From assembly GCA_008501785.1 (NCBI GenBank), contig QQUD01001082.1:1-9250 (forward strand): a stretch of DNA of 9,250 nt, written 5' to 3'. This stretch comes from Chloroflexota bacterium (lineage in GTDB: Bacteria > Chloroflexota > Anaerolineae > Promineifilales > Promineifilaceae). The notes below the pieces were generated by a model. The model worked only from the letters and a program-made list of their open reading frames with translations. It was not told where the DNA came from and ran no database searches. A program made the translations under genes and the position numbers. Of the stretch, positions 1 to 6,085 are shown one piece after another (position 1 is the stretch's first letter; every line of letters starts with the position of its first letter).

Positions 1-362
1 GCTTCTGTCTTGCCTGACCCCGTTCCGGCGGTGATGACAACATGTTTATTTTGCGCGGCCTTAATCGCATCGTATTGATGCTGGTGTAGCGAGTAGCGTT
101 GAGCAAACAGCCCATGCGCGGCAAAATCACCGAGTTCATCGGGCAATCCATCTATTTCGGTTGCCGCTTGCGCTAATTTTTTGTCTGACGATTGGTAGGG
201 TGGCACAAATTCGATATGCGGTTCGCGGTAAAGATGGGTGTCTTGGTTGAGTAAATCGTGCCGTTCCTGACGTAATTTTTCATGGCGCAAAGCAAAACGG
301 CTTTCGATGTACATGAGGTAATGGTCTCTTAATGTTTCAAATACGCGGTAGGGATCGTTCAT
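1..362 (-). CDS. DEAD/DEAH-box superfamily 2 helicase, N-terminal part (gene runs off the left edge)
   Basis: The first 120 codons of a nucleic-acid-dependent ATPase are visible; the rest lies beyond base 1. The N-terminus (MNDPYRVFETLRDHYL...) is a charged lead-in. It is followed by a Q-motif-like stretch 'LHQHQYDAI' at residues 92-100 and a Walker A loop 'TAGTGSGKTE' at residues 111-120. This spacing and the TAGTGSGKTE form are typical of large DEAD/DEAH helicases, often carrying a C-terminal DUF1998 domain, that sit in anti-phage islands (DruE, DrmA and DpdJ are examples of the general type). The ATG at 360-362 overlaps the TGA of the upstream gene as ATGA, and a GAGG lies about 10 nt before it, so the two are translationally coupled. 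The helicase call is firm. Which defence family it belongs to cannot be decided from 120 residues. Confidence 0.88.
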   Translation of the reverse strand, partial: MNDPYRVFETLRDHYLMYIESRFALRHEKLRQERHDLLNQDTHLYREPHIEFVPPYQSSDKKLAQAATEIDGLPDELGDFAAHGLFAQRYSLHQHQYDAIKAAQNKHVVITAGTGSGKTE

Positions 363-1246
363 CTGAATTGTGCCTCGTGTTTGAGTTTGGTGAAGATGCT
401 GTAAGCAACGGCCGTTGACACTTCCTGATACCGACGTTGCTTGTTGGCATAATCATATTGCGGCAACAAACCCGAACACAGAACAGCCGTGCGGGCAAAT
501 ATAGCCGGTAAATTGGCGTAGGTAGGGACAATCATCTCGCGTGATTCAGCGTCATATCCCAAAATGGGTAGATGATGATGGTGCATGAGGGCGTAAACGG
601 CCGTATTGCGCGGCAGTTGGCGACATTCTCCATTGATTTTAAGGCGATATTGTCGTCCCTCGACACAATCATACTCAAATAATCCGGTTTCACTGGTATG
701 GTCAACCTTAGCCCATCGTTTGCTCGTCAGGTCAAATTGCTTTATGCCATATCCGTGCGGTTCGGCTTTTAGCGGACAAAGCGGCAAATAATTGTCTAAA
801 TGGGGCAAACATTGGGCAATACGAGCGGCCGATTTTGGTTCGCTGCCAATCCCTATTTGATCGGCAATGGCATCTAATTGGTAACTTTCTTTGGCAATAA
901 TAAAAATGGCATCGGGATTGTTTTCTTGTGGCGTGACCTTAATCTGACAGGCTAAATCAGCAGCCGATTGTTGCAGTTTTGCCAATAATGGCTCGGTGCG
1001 TTGTCCGCACAATACGGCGCGATGGCTACTATCATGGCGTGGAAGCCATGCCAGCGTTGGCGGCGCAACTGACCAGCGTATGGGGTCCCTCAGAAAATCA
1101 AATTCAACATGGGCTAACATTTGCAAATGGCGTGCATGGGTGGAGGGTTTCCATGCGGTGGATAGGATTTTGAGGGCATCGGTGAATTTTGTCCAACGAC
1201 CGCTTCCCAATTCGCTCAAATAAAGCAAGAGCAGATTCCCGTTCAC
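359..1246 (-). CDS. Conserved-looking protein of unknown function, middle gene of the helicase operon (295 aa)
   Basis: I do not recognise a named domain. The protein is soluble, without signal peptide or membrane segment. Its N-terminus (MNGNLLLLYLSELGSGRW) looks like a short helical domain. A central 'WSVAPPTLAWLPR' and 'AVLCGQRTEPLLAKLQ' pattern (residues about 58-92) looks like a conserved core, and a histidine run 'HHHH' lies near residues 222-225. The GTG start at 1244-1246 is strongly supported: GGAGG at 1254-1258 is 7 nt upstream, and the start codon overlaps the TGA of the preceding gene. Its own TGA overlaps the helicase ATG. This head-to-tail overlap on both sides implies that the three products are made together and probably work in one complex or pathway with the helicase. 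A defence role is inferred only from that context. Confidence 0.8.
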   Translation of the reverse strand: MNGNLLLLYLSELGSGRWTKFTDALKILSTAWKPSTHARHLQMLAHVEFDFLRDPIRWSVAPPTLAWLPRHDSSHRAVLCGQRTEPLLAKLQQSAADLACQIKVTPQENNPDAIFIIAKESYQLDAIADQIGIGSEPKSAARIAQCLPHLDNYLPLCPLKAEPHGYGIKQFDLTSKRWAKVDHTSETGLFEYDCVEGRQYRLKINGECRQLPRNTAVYALMHHHHLPILGYDAESREMIVPTYANLPAIFARTAVLCSGLLPQYDYANKQRRYQEVSTAVAYSIFTKLKHEAQFR

Positions 1247-3387
1247 CGTAAATCCTCCGCTACTTGCCGGTAACTATCCCAAATCTCTTTGTGCTGTTTG
1301 CGTTTTCGGCATAGGTTTTTTCTAGCCCATTGCACCCATTTTTCTTTATCGCCTGTTATGTTGTTGGGGATGATTGGGGGTTCTGGCATGGTAACGGCCG
1401 TTAATGTTTTCTGGTTGCCCTTAATCCGAATAATCCATTGCGGTTTGAACCGAACAGTGACATAAATGCCGTTTGACCAGCCTAATTGTTTAACTTTCCA
1501 ATCGGGATACCCGTGCGGCAAGCGGGTTTCCAAAACATCTCCCACTCGCCTGCCTAGAATAATGCAACGCGGACGGCCATAAGGAATGCGTACCGGATGA
1601 ACAATGGGAATGGATAAATCATCTGTGCTGCCCTTGATTTGCGCGCCAGTAATGTACAAATGATGAGGCTCGTATTTTTCTGGTGATGGAATGCTGCTTA
1701 ATTGAAGCGATTGGGGTTGATAATGCGGGTCTTCATGTTTGATGTGGTGGCCGAGTAAGGAAAATGGCCTTTGATTTGTGCCGGATGGGATGATGTGGAA
1801 GGTGTGGAAACGGCCGTTTTCCCCCACGCTAATCGTATGCGAACCGTCGTCCCAGCCCATCTCCTTCAAATCAAGCGACAAAGTTTCTGTTGAAAATGTT
1901 GTGTAAGATGCATCGTCAATATAAATGGTGGTTTCATGGTCATGATCGGCGACAATTTCCACATGCGGTTCGCCGCCGCGCAGATATTTGTTCCGCCCCA
2001 AGCGTAATCCCCCTTTACGATATAAGGACAATCCTGTCTGCTTGGGAACGAGAGGCAGTAAGTCCTCAATCACATTTTCGTCGCGGCGTGCGATCTGCAC
2101 ATCTCGAAAACAAACCCAATTTGCATAAATAGGATTGTCGCTGGTTAAAACCTCATCATAGTTGCCATTTTGCTTGAGATAGTCTGCCACCTGTGTACGC
2201 AACCGATTGTGGCAAAGAAGATGATATGTTTCGCGCAAAATCGGCCGTCCTGAATAATGAACATGCCCGCCCAATTCGCCATCTTGGTCTTCACGAAATA
2301 GCATTATTGGAGCGGGAGTGAATTGTTGCCGATATTGTTTTCCCTTGTGCAATTGGATGATCTTCTCTGCAAACAGGTGTTGTAAAAAGGGTGTGTCTGG
2401 CATTGCTGCAAACCAGTCCAATAGTGTTGGATCGTGTTCTAACTTGATAGATCGTGGGGGTTGATATTGGTAAGTTCCTTCGGGGAACTGACGGCCGTTT
2501 CGACTTTGGGCGCGGGGGTAAAGTGTGCATTCAAAATCGTCGTAATTCAGTTCAAGATGCAGTGTCATTGGCTCGATGGGTTGTATGCCAGAACGAATTT
2601 CTTCTGTGGAACGGCCGTCCCATCCTTCATATTCAGCGTAAACCATTTGAGCAATCAAAGTCATTGCATCTTTGTTTTTCTTGTCAAAAACACGCTTCAC
2701 TCGATTGGTAAAAGGCCATGTGTATTTAGCTACCTCCAGCAACAATTCATTCTTGAACTGTTCAGGAGTAACCCAATCTTCATCAGGTTCAAGATCGCAT
2801 GAAAGAAAAAAGTCAGGTAGTTTTTGGCGATCAGCCGTTCTCAAAAGAGCTTGGGAAATGGGATAACCAACGTGACGATGATTGACATAACTAGCGGTTG
2901 CCTTGCCATGCTTTTGTTCCAAATCTTTATCCAACCACTGATTCAATCGTTCCCATAACTCACCAACATCGTCAAATTTTTTAGGGCGTTTAACTCCTAG
3001 CAAATCTTGTAAACGTACATAATAATTTGACCGCGATATGTTTTCATCGCTTGCCATATCAAAAGCCGCCAGCACACAAAAGCCGAGAAACGCGATAAAT
3101 GGGGGAGGCGTTGTGGGATCAGCTTTGAGTTCGGTTCTTTCCCAATATCCATACCGAAAAAACCTAAAAAACGGATCGTCGTTCAGTCGTGAACGATACC
3201 GCACAGCAGCCACAAAAGCAGCGCGCCCATCATCTTGAGGGATACCTAATTCTGGTGCAATGCAGCGTAACACCTCATCATCAACCTGCAAGTAAACCGG
3301 CTTTCCCGCTTGCGATTCGTTGTAAAAGTGTTTGGCTAATGCCAAGTTCCATTGGTCATATTTGGTGTAATAGTTGTTTTCAAGCAT
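1243..3387 (-). CDS. Large protein of unknown function, first gene of the helicase operon (about 714 aa)
   Basis: No known catalytic motif, signal peptide or membrane helix is visible. The N-terminal third (YDQWNLALAKHFYN, 'PVYLQVDDEVLRCIAPEL', and 'HRHVGYPISQALL' near residue 180) reads as a well-folded helical domain. The C-terminal half is beta-rich, and the tail is basic and helical (KWVQWARKNLCRKRKQHK), possibly contacting nucleic acid. The start is uncertain. I prefer the ATG at 3385-3387, which begins MLENNYYTKYD and has a weak GGTGGG 12 nt upstream. An in-frame TTG at 3432 would add 15 residues but has no ribosome binding site. The frame is open back to a TAG near 3497, next to an AGGAGG at 3489-3494 that has no ordinary start codon behind it. 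The gene ends in a TGA that overlaps the next gene. It opens a three-gene operon closed by a helicase, so a defence role is plausible but inferred. Confidence 0.8.
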   Translation of the reverse strand: MLENNYYTKYDQWNLALAKHFYNESQAGKPVYLQVDDEVLRCIAPELGIPQDDGRAAFVAAVRYRSRLNDDPFFRFFRYGYWERTELKADPTTPPPFIAFLGFCVLAAFDMASDENISRSNYYVRLQDLLGVKRPKKFDDVGELWERLNQWLDKDLEQKHGKATASYVNHRHVGYPISQALLRTADRQKLPDFFLSCDLEPDEDWVTPEQFKNELLLEVAKYTWPFTNRVKRVFDKKNKDAMTLIAQMVYAEYEGWDGRSTEEIRSGIQPIEPMTLHLELNYDDFECTLYPRAQSRNGRQFPEGTYQYQPPRSIKLEHDPTLLDWFAAMPDTPFLQHLFAEKIIQLHKGKQYRQQFTPAPIMLFREDQDGELGGHVHYSGRPILRETYHLLCHNRLRTQVADYLKQNGNYDEVLTSDNPIYANWVCFRDVQIARRDENVIEDLLPLVPKQTGLSLYRKGGLRLGRNKYLRGGEPHVEIVADHDHETTIYIDDASYTTFSTETLSLDLKEMGWDDGSHTISVGENGRFHTFHIIPSGTNQRPFSLLGHHIKHEDPHYQPQSLQLSSIPSPEKYEPHHLYITGAQIKGSTDDLSIPIVHPVRIPYGRPRCIILGRRVGDVLETRLPHGYPDWKVKQLGWSNGIYVTVRFKPQWIIRIKGNQKTLTAVTMPEPPIIPNNITGDKEKWVQWARKNLCRKRKQHKEIWDSYRQVAEDLR
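1254..1258 (-). promoter_or_regulatory. Shine-Dalgarno site GGAGG deciding the GTG start of the 295-aa gene
   Basis: GGAGG is read on the minus strand, 7 nt before the GTG at 1246 and inside the last codons of the upstream gene. It makes the GTG start secure and allows independent as well as coupled initiation. Confidence 0.75.
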
Positions 3388-3659
3388 GATATACACTTGC
3401 CCACCGGAAGATTGTTTCCGTAAACGCGACAATTGTTTGTAACGGCCGTTTTCCCCTTGTAACGCGAATGATTCTGATACGAAATACGCCTCCTGCTAAC
3501 CAAAACTTCAACAAGTTGCTCAACGATTTAGGATTCATGCGGCGTGGACAAAAGCGACCTTCAAAAACCAAGGCGTAAGCCGCCGCATAAACCGTGTTGG
3601 ACTAAGTCGGACTGGAGCAAAGTGTCTATATGGAATTTAAGCTGTAAAAAATAGTTTGC

Positions 3660-3694
3660 ACAATCGCCACCAGTCACGAATTTTCAGCGATTGT
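3660..3694. promoter_or_regulatory. Inverted repeat overlapping the -10 region of the operon promoter
   Basis: ACAATCGC (3660-3667) and GCGATTGT (3687-3694) are perfect 8-bp inverted arms separated by 19 nt. The right arm covers most of the -10 hexamer and the left arm lies just past the predicted start site. That placement suits a repressor operator, or a hairpin at the 5' end of the transcript. No binding protein is identified. Confidence 0.4.
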
Positions 3695-3719
3695 AACAGG
3701 TTTACTGAGGAAAGGTCAA
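3690..3719 (-). promoter_or_regulatory. Probable sigma-70-type promoter for the three-gene helicase operon
   Basis: On the minus strand, TTGACC (3714-3719) and TACAAT (3690-3695) are separated by 18 nt. Each hexamer has one mismatch to consensus. Transcription would start near 3683, leaving a leader of roughly 295 nt before the ATG at 3387. It is the best promoter match between the intron remnant and the operon. Confidence 0.5.
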
Positions 3720-3743
3720 TCAAAAACGAGTCAATTGTTACAT

Positions 3744-3769
3744 AAAATACCGGTTCAAAATACCGGTTC
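3744..3769. repeat. Perfect 13-bp tandem repeat, two units
   Basis: AAAATACCGGTTC occurs at 3744-3756 and again immediately at 3757-3769, each copy carrying the palindrome ACCGGT. It lies about 25 bp upstream of the -35 of the operon promoter, where an activator or other regulator could bind. No function is shown by sequence alone. Confidence 0.6.
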
Positions 3770-3949
3770 ACAAATGAGAAGCAACCCAAAACAAGCGTGC
3801 CTCATAAAAGCAAGCTGGCTGGCAGATATTGGGTCAAAAACAGGCATGTCATGGCGGTTGCCAGCGGCGCTTCGCTAGTTTCAGTAGCTGTGTCAAATGC
3901 ATGCGTTGACCTCAACGTGGACAAGCTGGCAGTGCATTTGGCATGGCCG

Positions 3950-4084
3950 TTAGCTGCGATTGTTGCGGGTGACTTTGTGCCACTCTATATCATGCCAACC
4001 GTCCGCGACAAGGGTAGGCGCACCAGTTAATGAATGCGATTTGATGGTTGGCATCGCCATCGCCAGTTGTTTCATTACCGCCAT
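3950..4084 (-). pseudogene. ltrA: Group II intron reverse transcriptase, N-terminal 44 codons only
   Basis: The short frame has the 'SLTGAPT...' lead and 'DGWHDIEWHKVTRN' (residues about 18-41), which match the start of group II intron-encoded proteins, where 'LTGAP...W..I.W..V..NVRRLQ.RI' is usual. The family is typically 420-600 aa. Here the similarity ends at 'RNN' and a stop follows two codons later, with none of the reverse transcriptase, maturase or HNH domains. The ATG at 4082-4084 is preferred because AGGAAA lies 6 nt upstream; later in-frame ATGs at 4075, 4060 and 4054 are possible. I see no continuation in the other two frames past 3950, so this is a deletion or replacement rather than a simple frameshift. 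The gene symbol is a generic family label. Confidence 0.72.
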
Positions 4085-4668
4085 CTGCTTTCCTACCTGC
4101 AACGATTTGTCAAACGCTCTTGTGATGAAAGACCTGCTGGAAGTCTGCCCCTTTTCAGGTGCGGCAACTAGCAATCTGGGATTGCATAAACAATCCATGC
4201 CATTACAACATAGCCTTTGCTTTTTCCAACATCCTTTACCCACTACCTCATCGGTTGGTCTTGCGACCGTCCTACCCAAAAGGGAAGGTATTGGGCTTAC
4301 CCTGTTCCGCTTGCTTACCTGAGTGGGTTAGGTTCCAACTCCTACGCCGACGGCACAACATCTGCGGTGGGTATCGCTTGAGTACCCACGCTTGACCGCT
4401 TACCATTTTGGTCCAGGTGCTTCAGCAGGTTTCACCTGTTCTAACTCACGACGCTTAAACTGGTTCATATACATTAACCATACCACTCGACCCTAGCCCT
4501 CTATCCGCTTTCCTGCTGGTAGATAGCGGCGCATTGTCTCGACAGCTTCACACCCTGCGATTACTCGCAACGCATGTGTCGGTAGGGTACTGATAGCAGA
4601 ATATCGGGTTGAATCCGCCTCTTTTGGAGGCGTTTCAACAGCTAAACAAGCGACTTTTCAGGTCGCAC
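3950..4668 (-). mobile_element. 5' half of a group II intron, 3' end missing
   Basis: Group II introns are self-splicing retroelements: a ribozyme plus a reverse transcriptase encoded in domain IV. Read on the minus strand, this element begins with GTGCGACC (4661-4668), a match to the group II 5' consensus GUGYG. About 575 nt of stem-rich, gene-free sequence follow, including a hairpin with a 6-bp outer arm and 6-bp inner arm at 4608-4639. Segments such as 'GGGTAAGCCC' and 'GGACGGTCGCAAGACC' (about 4254-4298) are in the style of intron domain I. A ribosome binding site and the start of a reverse transcriptase come next. Homology stops near 3950. The rest of the reverse transcriptase, the maturase domain and ribozyme domains V and VI are absent, so the element can neither splice nor move on its own. 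Confidence 0.72.
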
Positions 4669-4675
4669 CAAGCCC

Positions 4676-4762
4676 TGTTGGGCGGCTTTTGACCAAAACC
4701 TAGCCCACCCAGCCTAACCAACAATAACCAATGCCTTTGTTGCAACGTATATGGCAGTTTAT
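4676..4762 (-). repeat. Diverged repeat, copy 1, with integron attC-like core boxes
   Basis: This 87-bp stretch matches 6186-6295 at about 80% over the 57-bp core, with an indel of about 23 bp towards the right end. Its best-conserved block is GACCAAAACC, then AGCCTAAC, then ACAATAAC. On the plus strand GCCTAAC (4712-4718) fits the attC box RYYYAAC, and GTTTTAGGC (4764-4772) is a near-complement about 60 bp away, close to the length of a classical 59-base element. GTTGGGC (4677-4683) fits GTTRRRY. The higA stop codon lies in the GCCTAA of the right-hand box, as is usual where a cassette gene meets its attC. Integrase sites are inferred, and no integrase is in the window. Confidence 0.45.
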
Positions 4763-4766
4763 AGTT

Positions 4767-5081
4767 TTAGGCAGTTACAAGTGGTGTGATATGTGCCACT
4801 TCATCCTGAATTGTTTGCGCGGCTACCCACAAATCTATGGCCCGTTGCGCGTTTAACCAGAACTCTGGTGAATTCCCAAATAGTCGCGCCAGCCGAAGTG
4901 CCATTTCAGGACTAACCCGCCGACGTTCCCGCAAGAGTTCATTAATTGATTGGCGTGAAACGCCTATAGCTTTAGCTAGACTCGAAGTAGTAAGACCATA
5001 GTCTGGCAAGAAATCTTCACGTAACATTTCGCCTGGATGGGTAGGTCTACGTTTCATACGAATCGTGTTAGGGATGCTCAT
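4767..5081 (-). CDS. higA: HigA-family antitoxin, XRE-type DNA-binding protein (104 aa)
   Basis: It neutralises the HigB toxin and normally represses its own operon. The signature opening 'RRPTHPGEMLREDFLPDYGLT' (residues about 11-31) is characteristic of the HigA addiction-module family. A helix-turn-helix follows, 'TSSLAKAIGVSRQSINELLRERR' (residues about 32-54), and then 'RLARLFGNSPEFWLNAQRAIDLW', the usual family C-terminal part. Length and motif order are those of intact members. The ATG at 5079-5081 lies 15 nt after the higB stop, with AAGG 8 nt upstream, so the pair is co-transcribed. Its stop codon overlaps an attC-like box, consistent with carriage on a mobile cassette. Confidence 0.93.
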   Translation of the reverse strand: MSIPNTIRMKRRPTHPGEMLREDFLPDYGLTTSSLAKAIGVSRQSINELLRERRRVSPEMALRLARLFGNSPEFWLNAQRAIDLWVAAQTIQDEVAHITPLVTA

Positions 5082-5096
5082 ATTTCAAACCTTGCC

Positions 5097-5378
5097 TTAA
5101 TGATAGTCGCATACTTCAACATCGTAGGCATCACCGTCAACAAACCGAAAACAAATGCGCCATTGGTCATTGATAGAGATTGAATATTGCCCCTTTCGGT
5201 TACCTTTAAGCGCATGAAGTCGATTGCCTGGAGGAGTTTTCAAATCATCTAGCTTTGCAGCTAAATCAACATACTCCAGTTTCCGAGCGGCTCTTCTAGC
5301 AATGTCAGGCGGAAACCTCTTTACTTTGCCTGTGACATACAGTGCCTGTGTGCGTCGGTCTGCGAAAGACTTAATCAT
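5097..5378 (-). CDS. higB: HigB-family toxin, RelE-like mRNA interferase (93 aa)
   Basis: HigB toxins are small ribosome-dependent endoribonucleases that cleave mRNA during translation. The sequence starts 'MIKSFADRRTQALY', as in most HigB proteins. It continues with 'ARRAARKLEYVDLA' and 'LDDLKTPPGNRLHALKG' and ends 'QYSISINDQWRICFRFVDGDAYDVEVCDYH'. The 'P.GNRLHALKG', 'SI..NDQWR..F' and final 'DYH' elements are the family hallmarks, so the gene looks complete and active. It precedes higA, the typical order for this type. The ATG at 5376-5378 has no ribosome binding site, and the predicted transcription start falls on or next to it (see the promoter entry), suggesting translation from a leaderless mRNA. 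Confidence 0.93.
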   Translation of the reverse strand: MIKSFADRRTQALYVTGKVKRFPPDIARRAARKLEYVDLAAKLDDLKTPPGNRLHALKGNRKGQYSISINDQWRICFRFVDGDAYDVEVCDYH

Positions 5379-5385
5379 ACACCGA

Positions 5386-5414
5386 ATTGTAATTAGTCAC
5401 GTGACACTTGTCAA
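5386..5414 (-). promoter_or_regulatory. Near-consensus higBA promoter giving a probably leaderless mRNA
   Basis: On the minus strand the -35 is TTGACA (5409-5414, perfect), the spacer is exactly 17 nt and the -10 is TACAAT (5386-5391, one mismatch). Only seven bases separate the -10 from the ATG of higB at 5378. Transcription would therefore begin at about the A of the start codon. Confidence 0.8.
5396..5405. promoter_or_regulatory. Perfect 10-bp palindrome inside the higBA promoter spacer, likely HigA operator
   Basis: GTCACGTGAC lies between the -35 and -10. HigA proteins bind palindromes over their own promoters, so this is a natural operator candidate. Binding is inferred from position and symmetry. 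Confidence 0.5.
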
Positions 5415-5534
5415 TCCGTACGCCTTTCTTCTCAGCCTTTACACTCTAATGTTGTTCGGTGTCTTTTCCATTATTAAGAGGTTCAGCACCATTTGATGAT
5501 AACCAAAGCTTGCATTTCCGCGCCGTTTTGATTC

Positions 5535-6062
5535 CTAAATTTTGAGATGCTCTAATATATGCTTTGCGGCATCTTGTGGAGATAGCGCTGTATTATCAAT
5601 GATCAAAGAATCGGTATCAGGAATAACTTGATGATTCTTGTGCTCCAATTGTCGCTCCAAGGCTTCAACCGTATTGATTTTCCCAACAGCTTTCCGATCA
5701 CTTTGCAGAACGCGTTTCTTTAGTTCGTTTATCGAGCAAGAAACATGCACATACGAAATTTCAATATTATGCTTGGCACACAATTCCCTGAGCCTATTCA
5801 AATATGGCTGAAAATCAGGATGCGAATAAGCCCAGGTGAAGATCACGCCGGGGATATTCCCTCTGGCTGCATGCTCCAGTGCCAGGATGCGCACATCCCA
5901 GACAAGCTCACCAAATTCGGCCATGCCGAAATCAAAGAATGTTTTGGCGACATCCACGCTAACGTGGTTATGAAACAAGCGGAAGCCAGTCGCTTTGGAA
6001 AGCTTTTTCGCGATCGTTAGTTTTCCGGTTGCTTCCGGTCCATAAATGATGATAAGTTTCAT
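5535..6062 (-). CDS. Small P-loop NTPase/kinase-like protein (about 175 aa)
   Basis: The protein begins MKLIIIYGPEATGKLTIAKKL. The segment GPEATGKLT (residues about 8-16) is a Walker A loop in the adenylate/shikimate-kinase-like style, and 'LFHNHVSVDVAK' follows, as in a widespread family of small AAA or kinase-like proteins. Later 'SDRKAVGKI' (near residue 115) may be the lid arginine region, and the C-terminus 'DTDSLIIDNTALSPQDAAKHIL' is also typical of kinase-like folds. The substrate is unknown. I chose the ATG at 6062 because the family starts right before the beta-strand leading into the P-loop. The frame extends to a TTG at 6206, but those 48 codons overlap the repeat and a symmetrical attC-like structure and look non-coding. 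The ribosome binding site is weak. It lies between repeat copies with higBA, suggesting cassette cargo. Confidence 0.78.
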   Translation of the reverse strand: MKLIIIYGPEATGKLTIAKKLSKATGFRLFHNHVSVDVAKTFFDFGMAEFGELVWDVRILALEHAARGNIPGVIFTWAYSHPDFQPYLNRLRELCAKHNIEISYVHVSCSINELKKRVLQSDRKAVGKINTVEALERQLEHKNHQVIPDTDSLIIDNTALSPQDAAKHILEHLKI

Positions 6063-6085
6063 TTGCTCGTGGTTCTCTATTAAGC

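Larger units (their letters stand above)
3388..3949. other. Intergenic stretch without a convincing gene, between the helicase operon and the broken group II intron
   Basis: No coding frame here has both a ribosome binding site and a recognisable product. The stretch contains a minus-strand promoter (3690-3719), an inverted repeat over its -10 (3660-3694), a 13-bp tandem duplication (3744-3769), one ACGGCCGT palindrome (3442-3449) and an orphan AGGAGG (3489-3494). A plus-strand frame from GTG 3797 to 4030 reads as a hydrophobic 77-aa peptide but runs into the intron in antisense. I do not accept it as a gene. About 3800-3950 may be the remains of whatever replaced the missing 3' half of the intron. 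Confidence 0.5.

Noticed and set aside
3797..4030. Plus-strand open frame starting at GTG, 77 aa, hydrophobic middle
   Set aside because: There is no clear ribosome binding site, its last third is antisense to the intron reverse transcriptase fragment, and no family is recognised. It may be a relic of DNA joined to the intron.
3950..4279. 109-aa minus-strand frame as a complete protein
   Set aside because: Only the last 44 codons resemble a group II intron protein. The upstream part is intron RNA sequence with no matching protein similarity, and the ribosome binding site supports a start at 4084.
3960..4395. Plus-strand frames of 120 and 78 aa
   Set aside because: Both are antisense to the structured intron RNA, lack start signals and have cysteine-rich, low-plausibility composition.
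4608..4639. Hairpin resembling a transcription terminator or the 3' hairpin of a TnpB guide RNA
   Set aside because: No T-run follows and no tnpB or iscB remnant is adjacent. The hairpin lies just inside the group II intron 5' end and fits a domain I stem.
3388..4766. CRISPR array, tRNA or rRNA in the longest gene-poor stretch
   Set aside because: No regularly spaced repeats, cloverleaf or conserved rRNA core were seen; the group II intron explains most of the RNA-like character.
5224..5496. Plus-strand 90-aa frame over higB and its promoter
   Set aside because: It is antisense to a well-recognised toxin gene and shows no independent coding signal.
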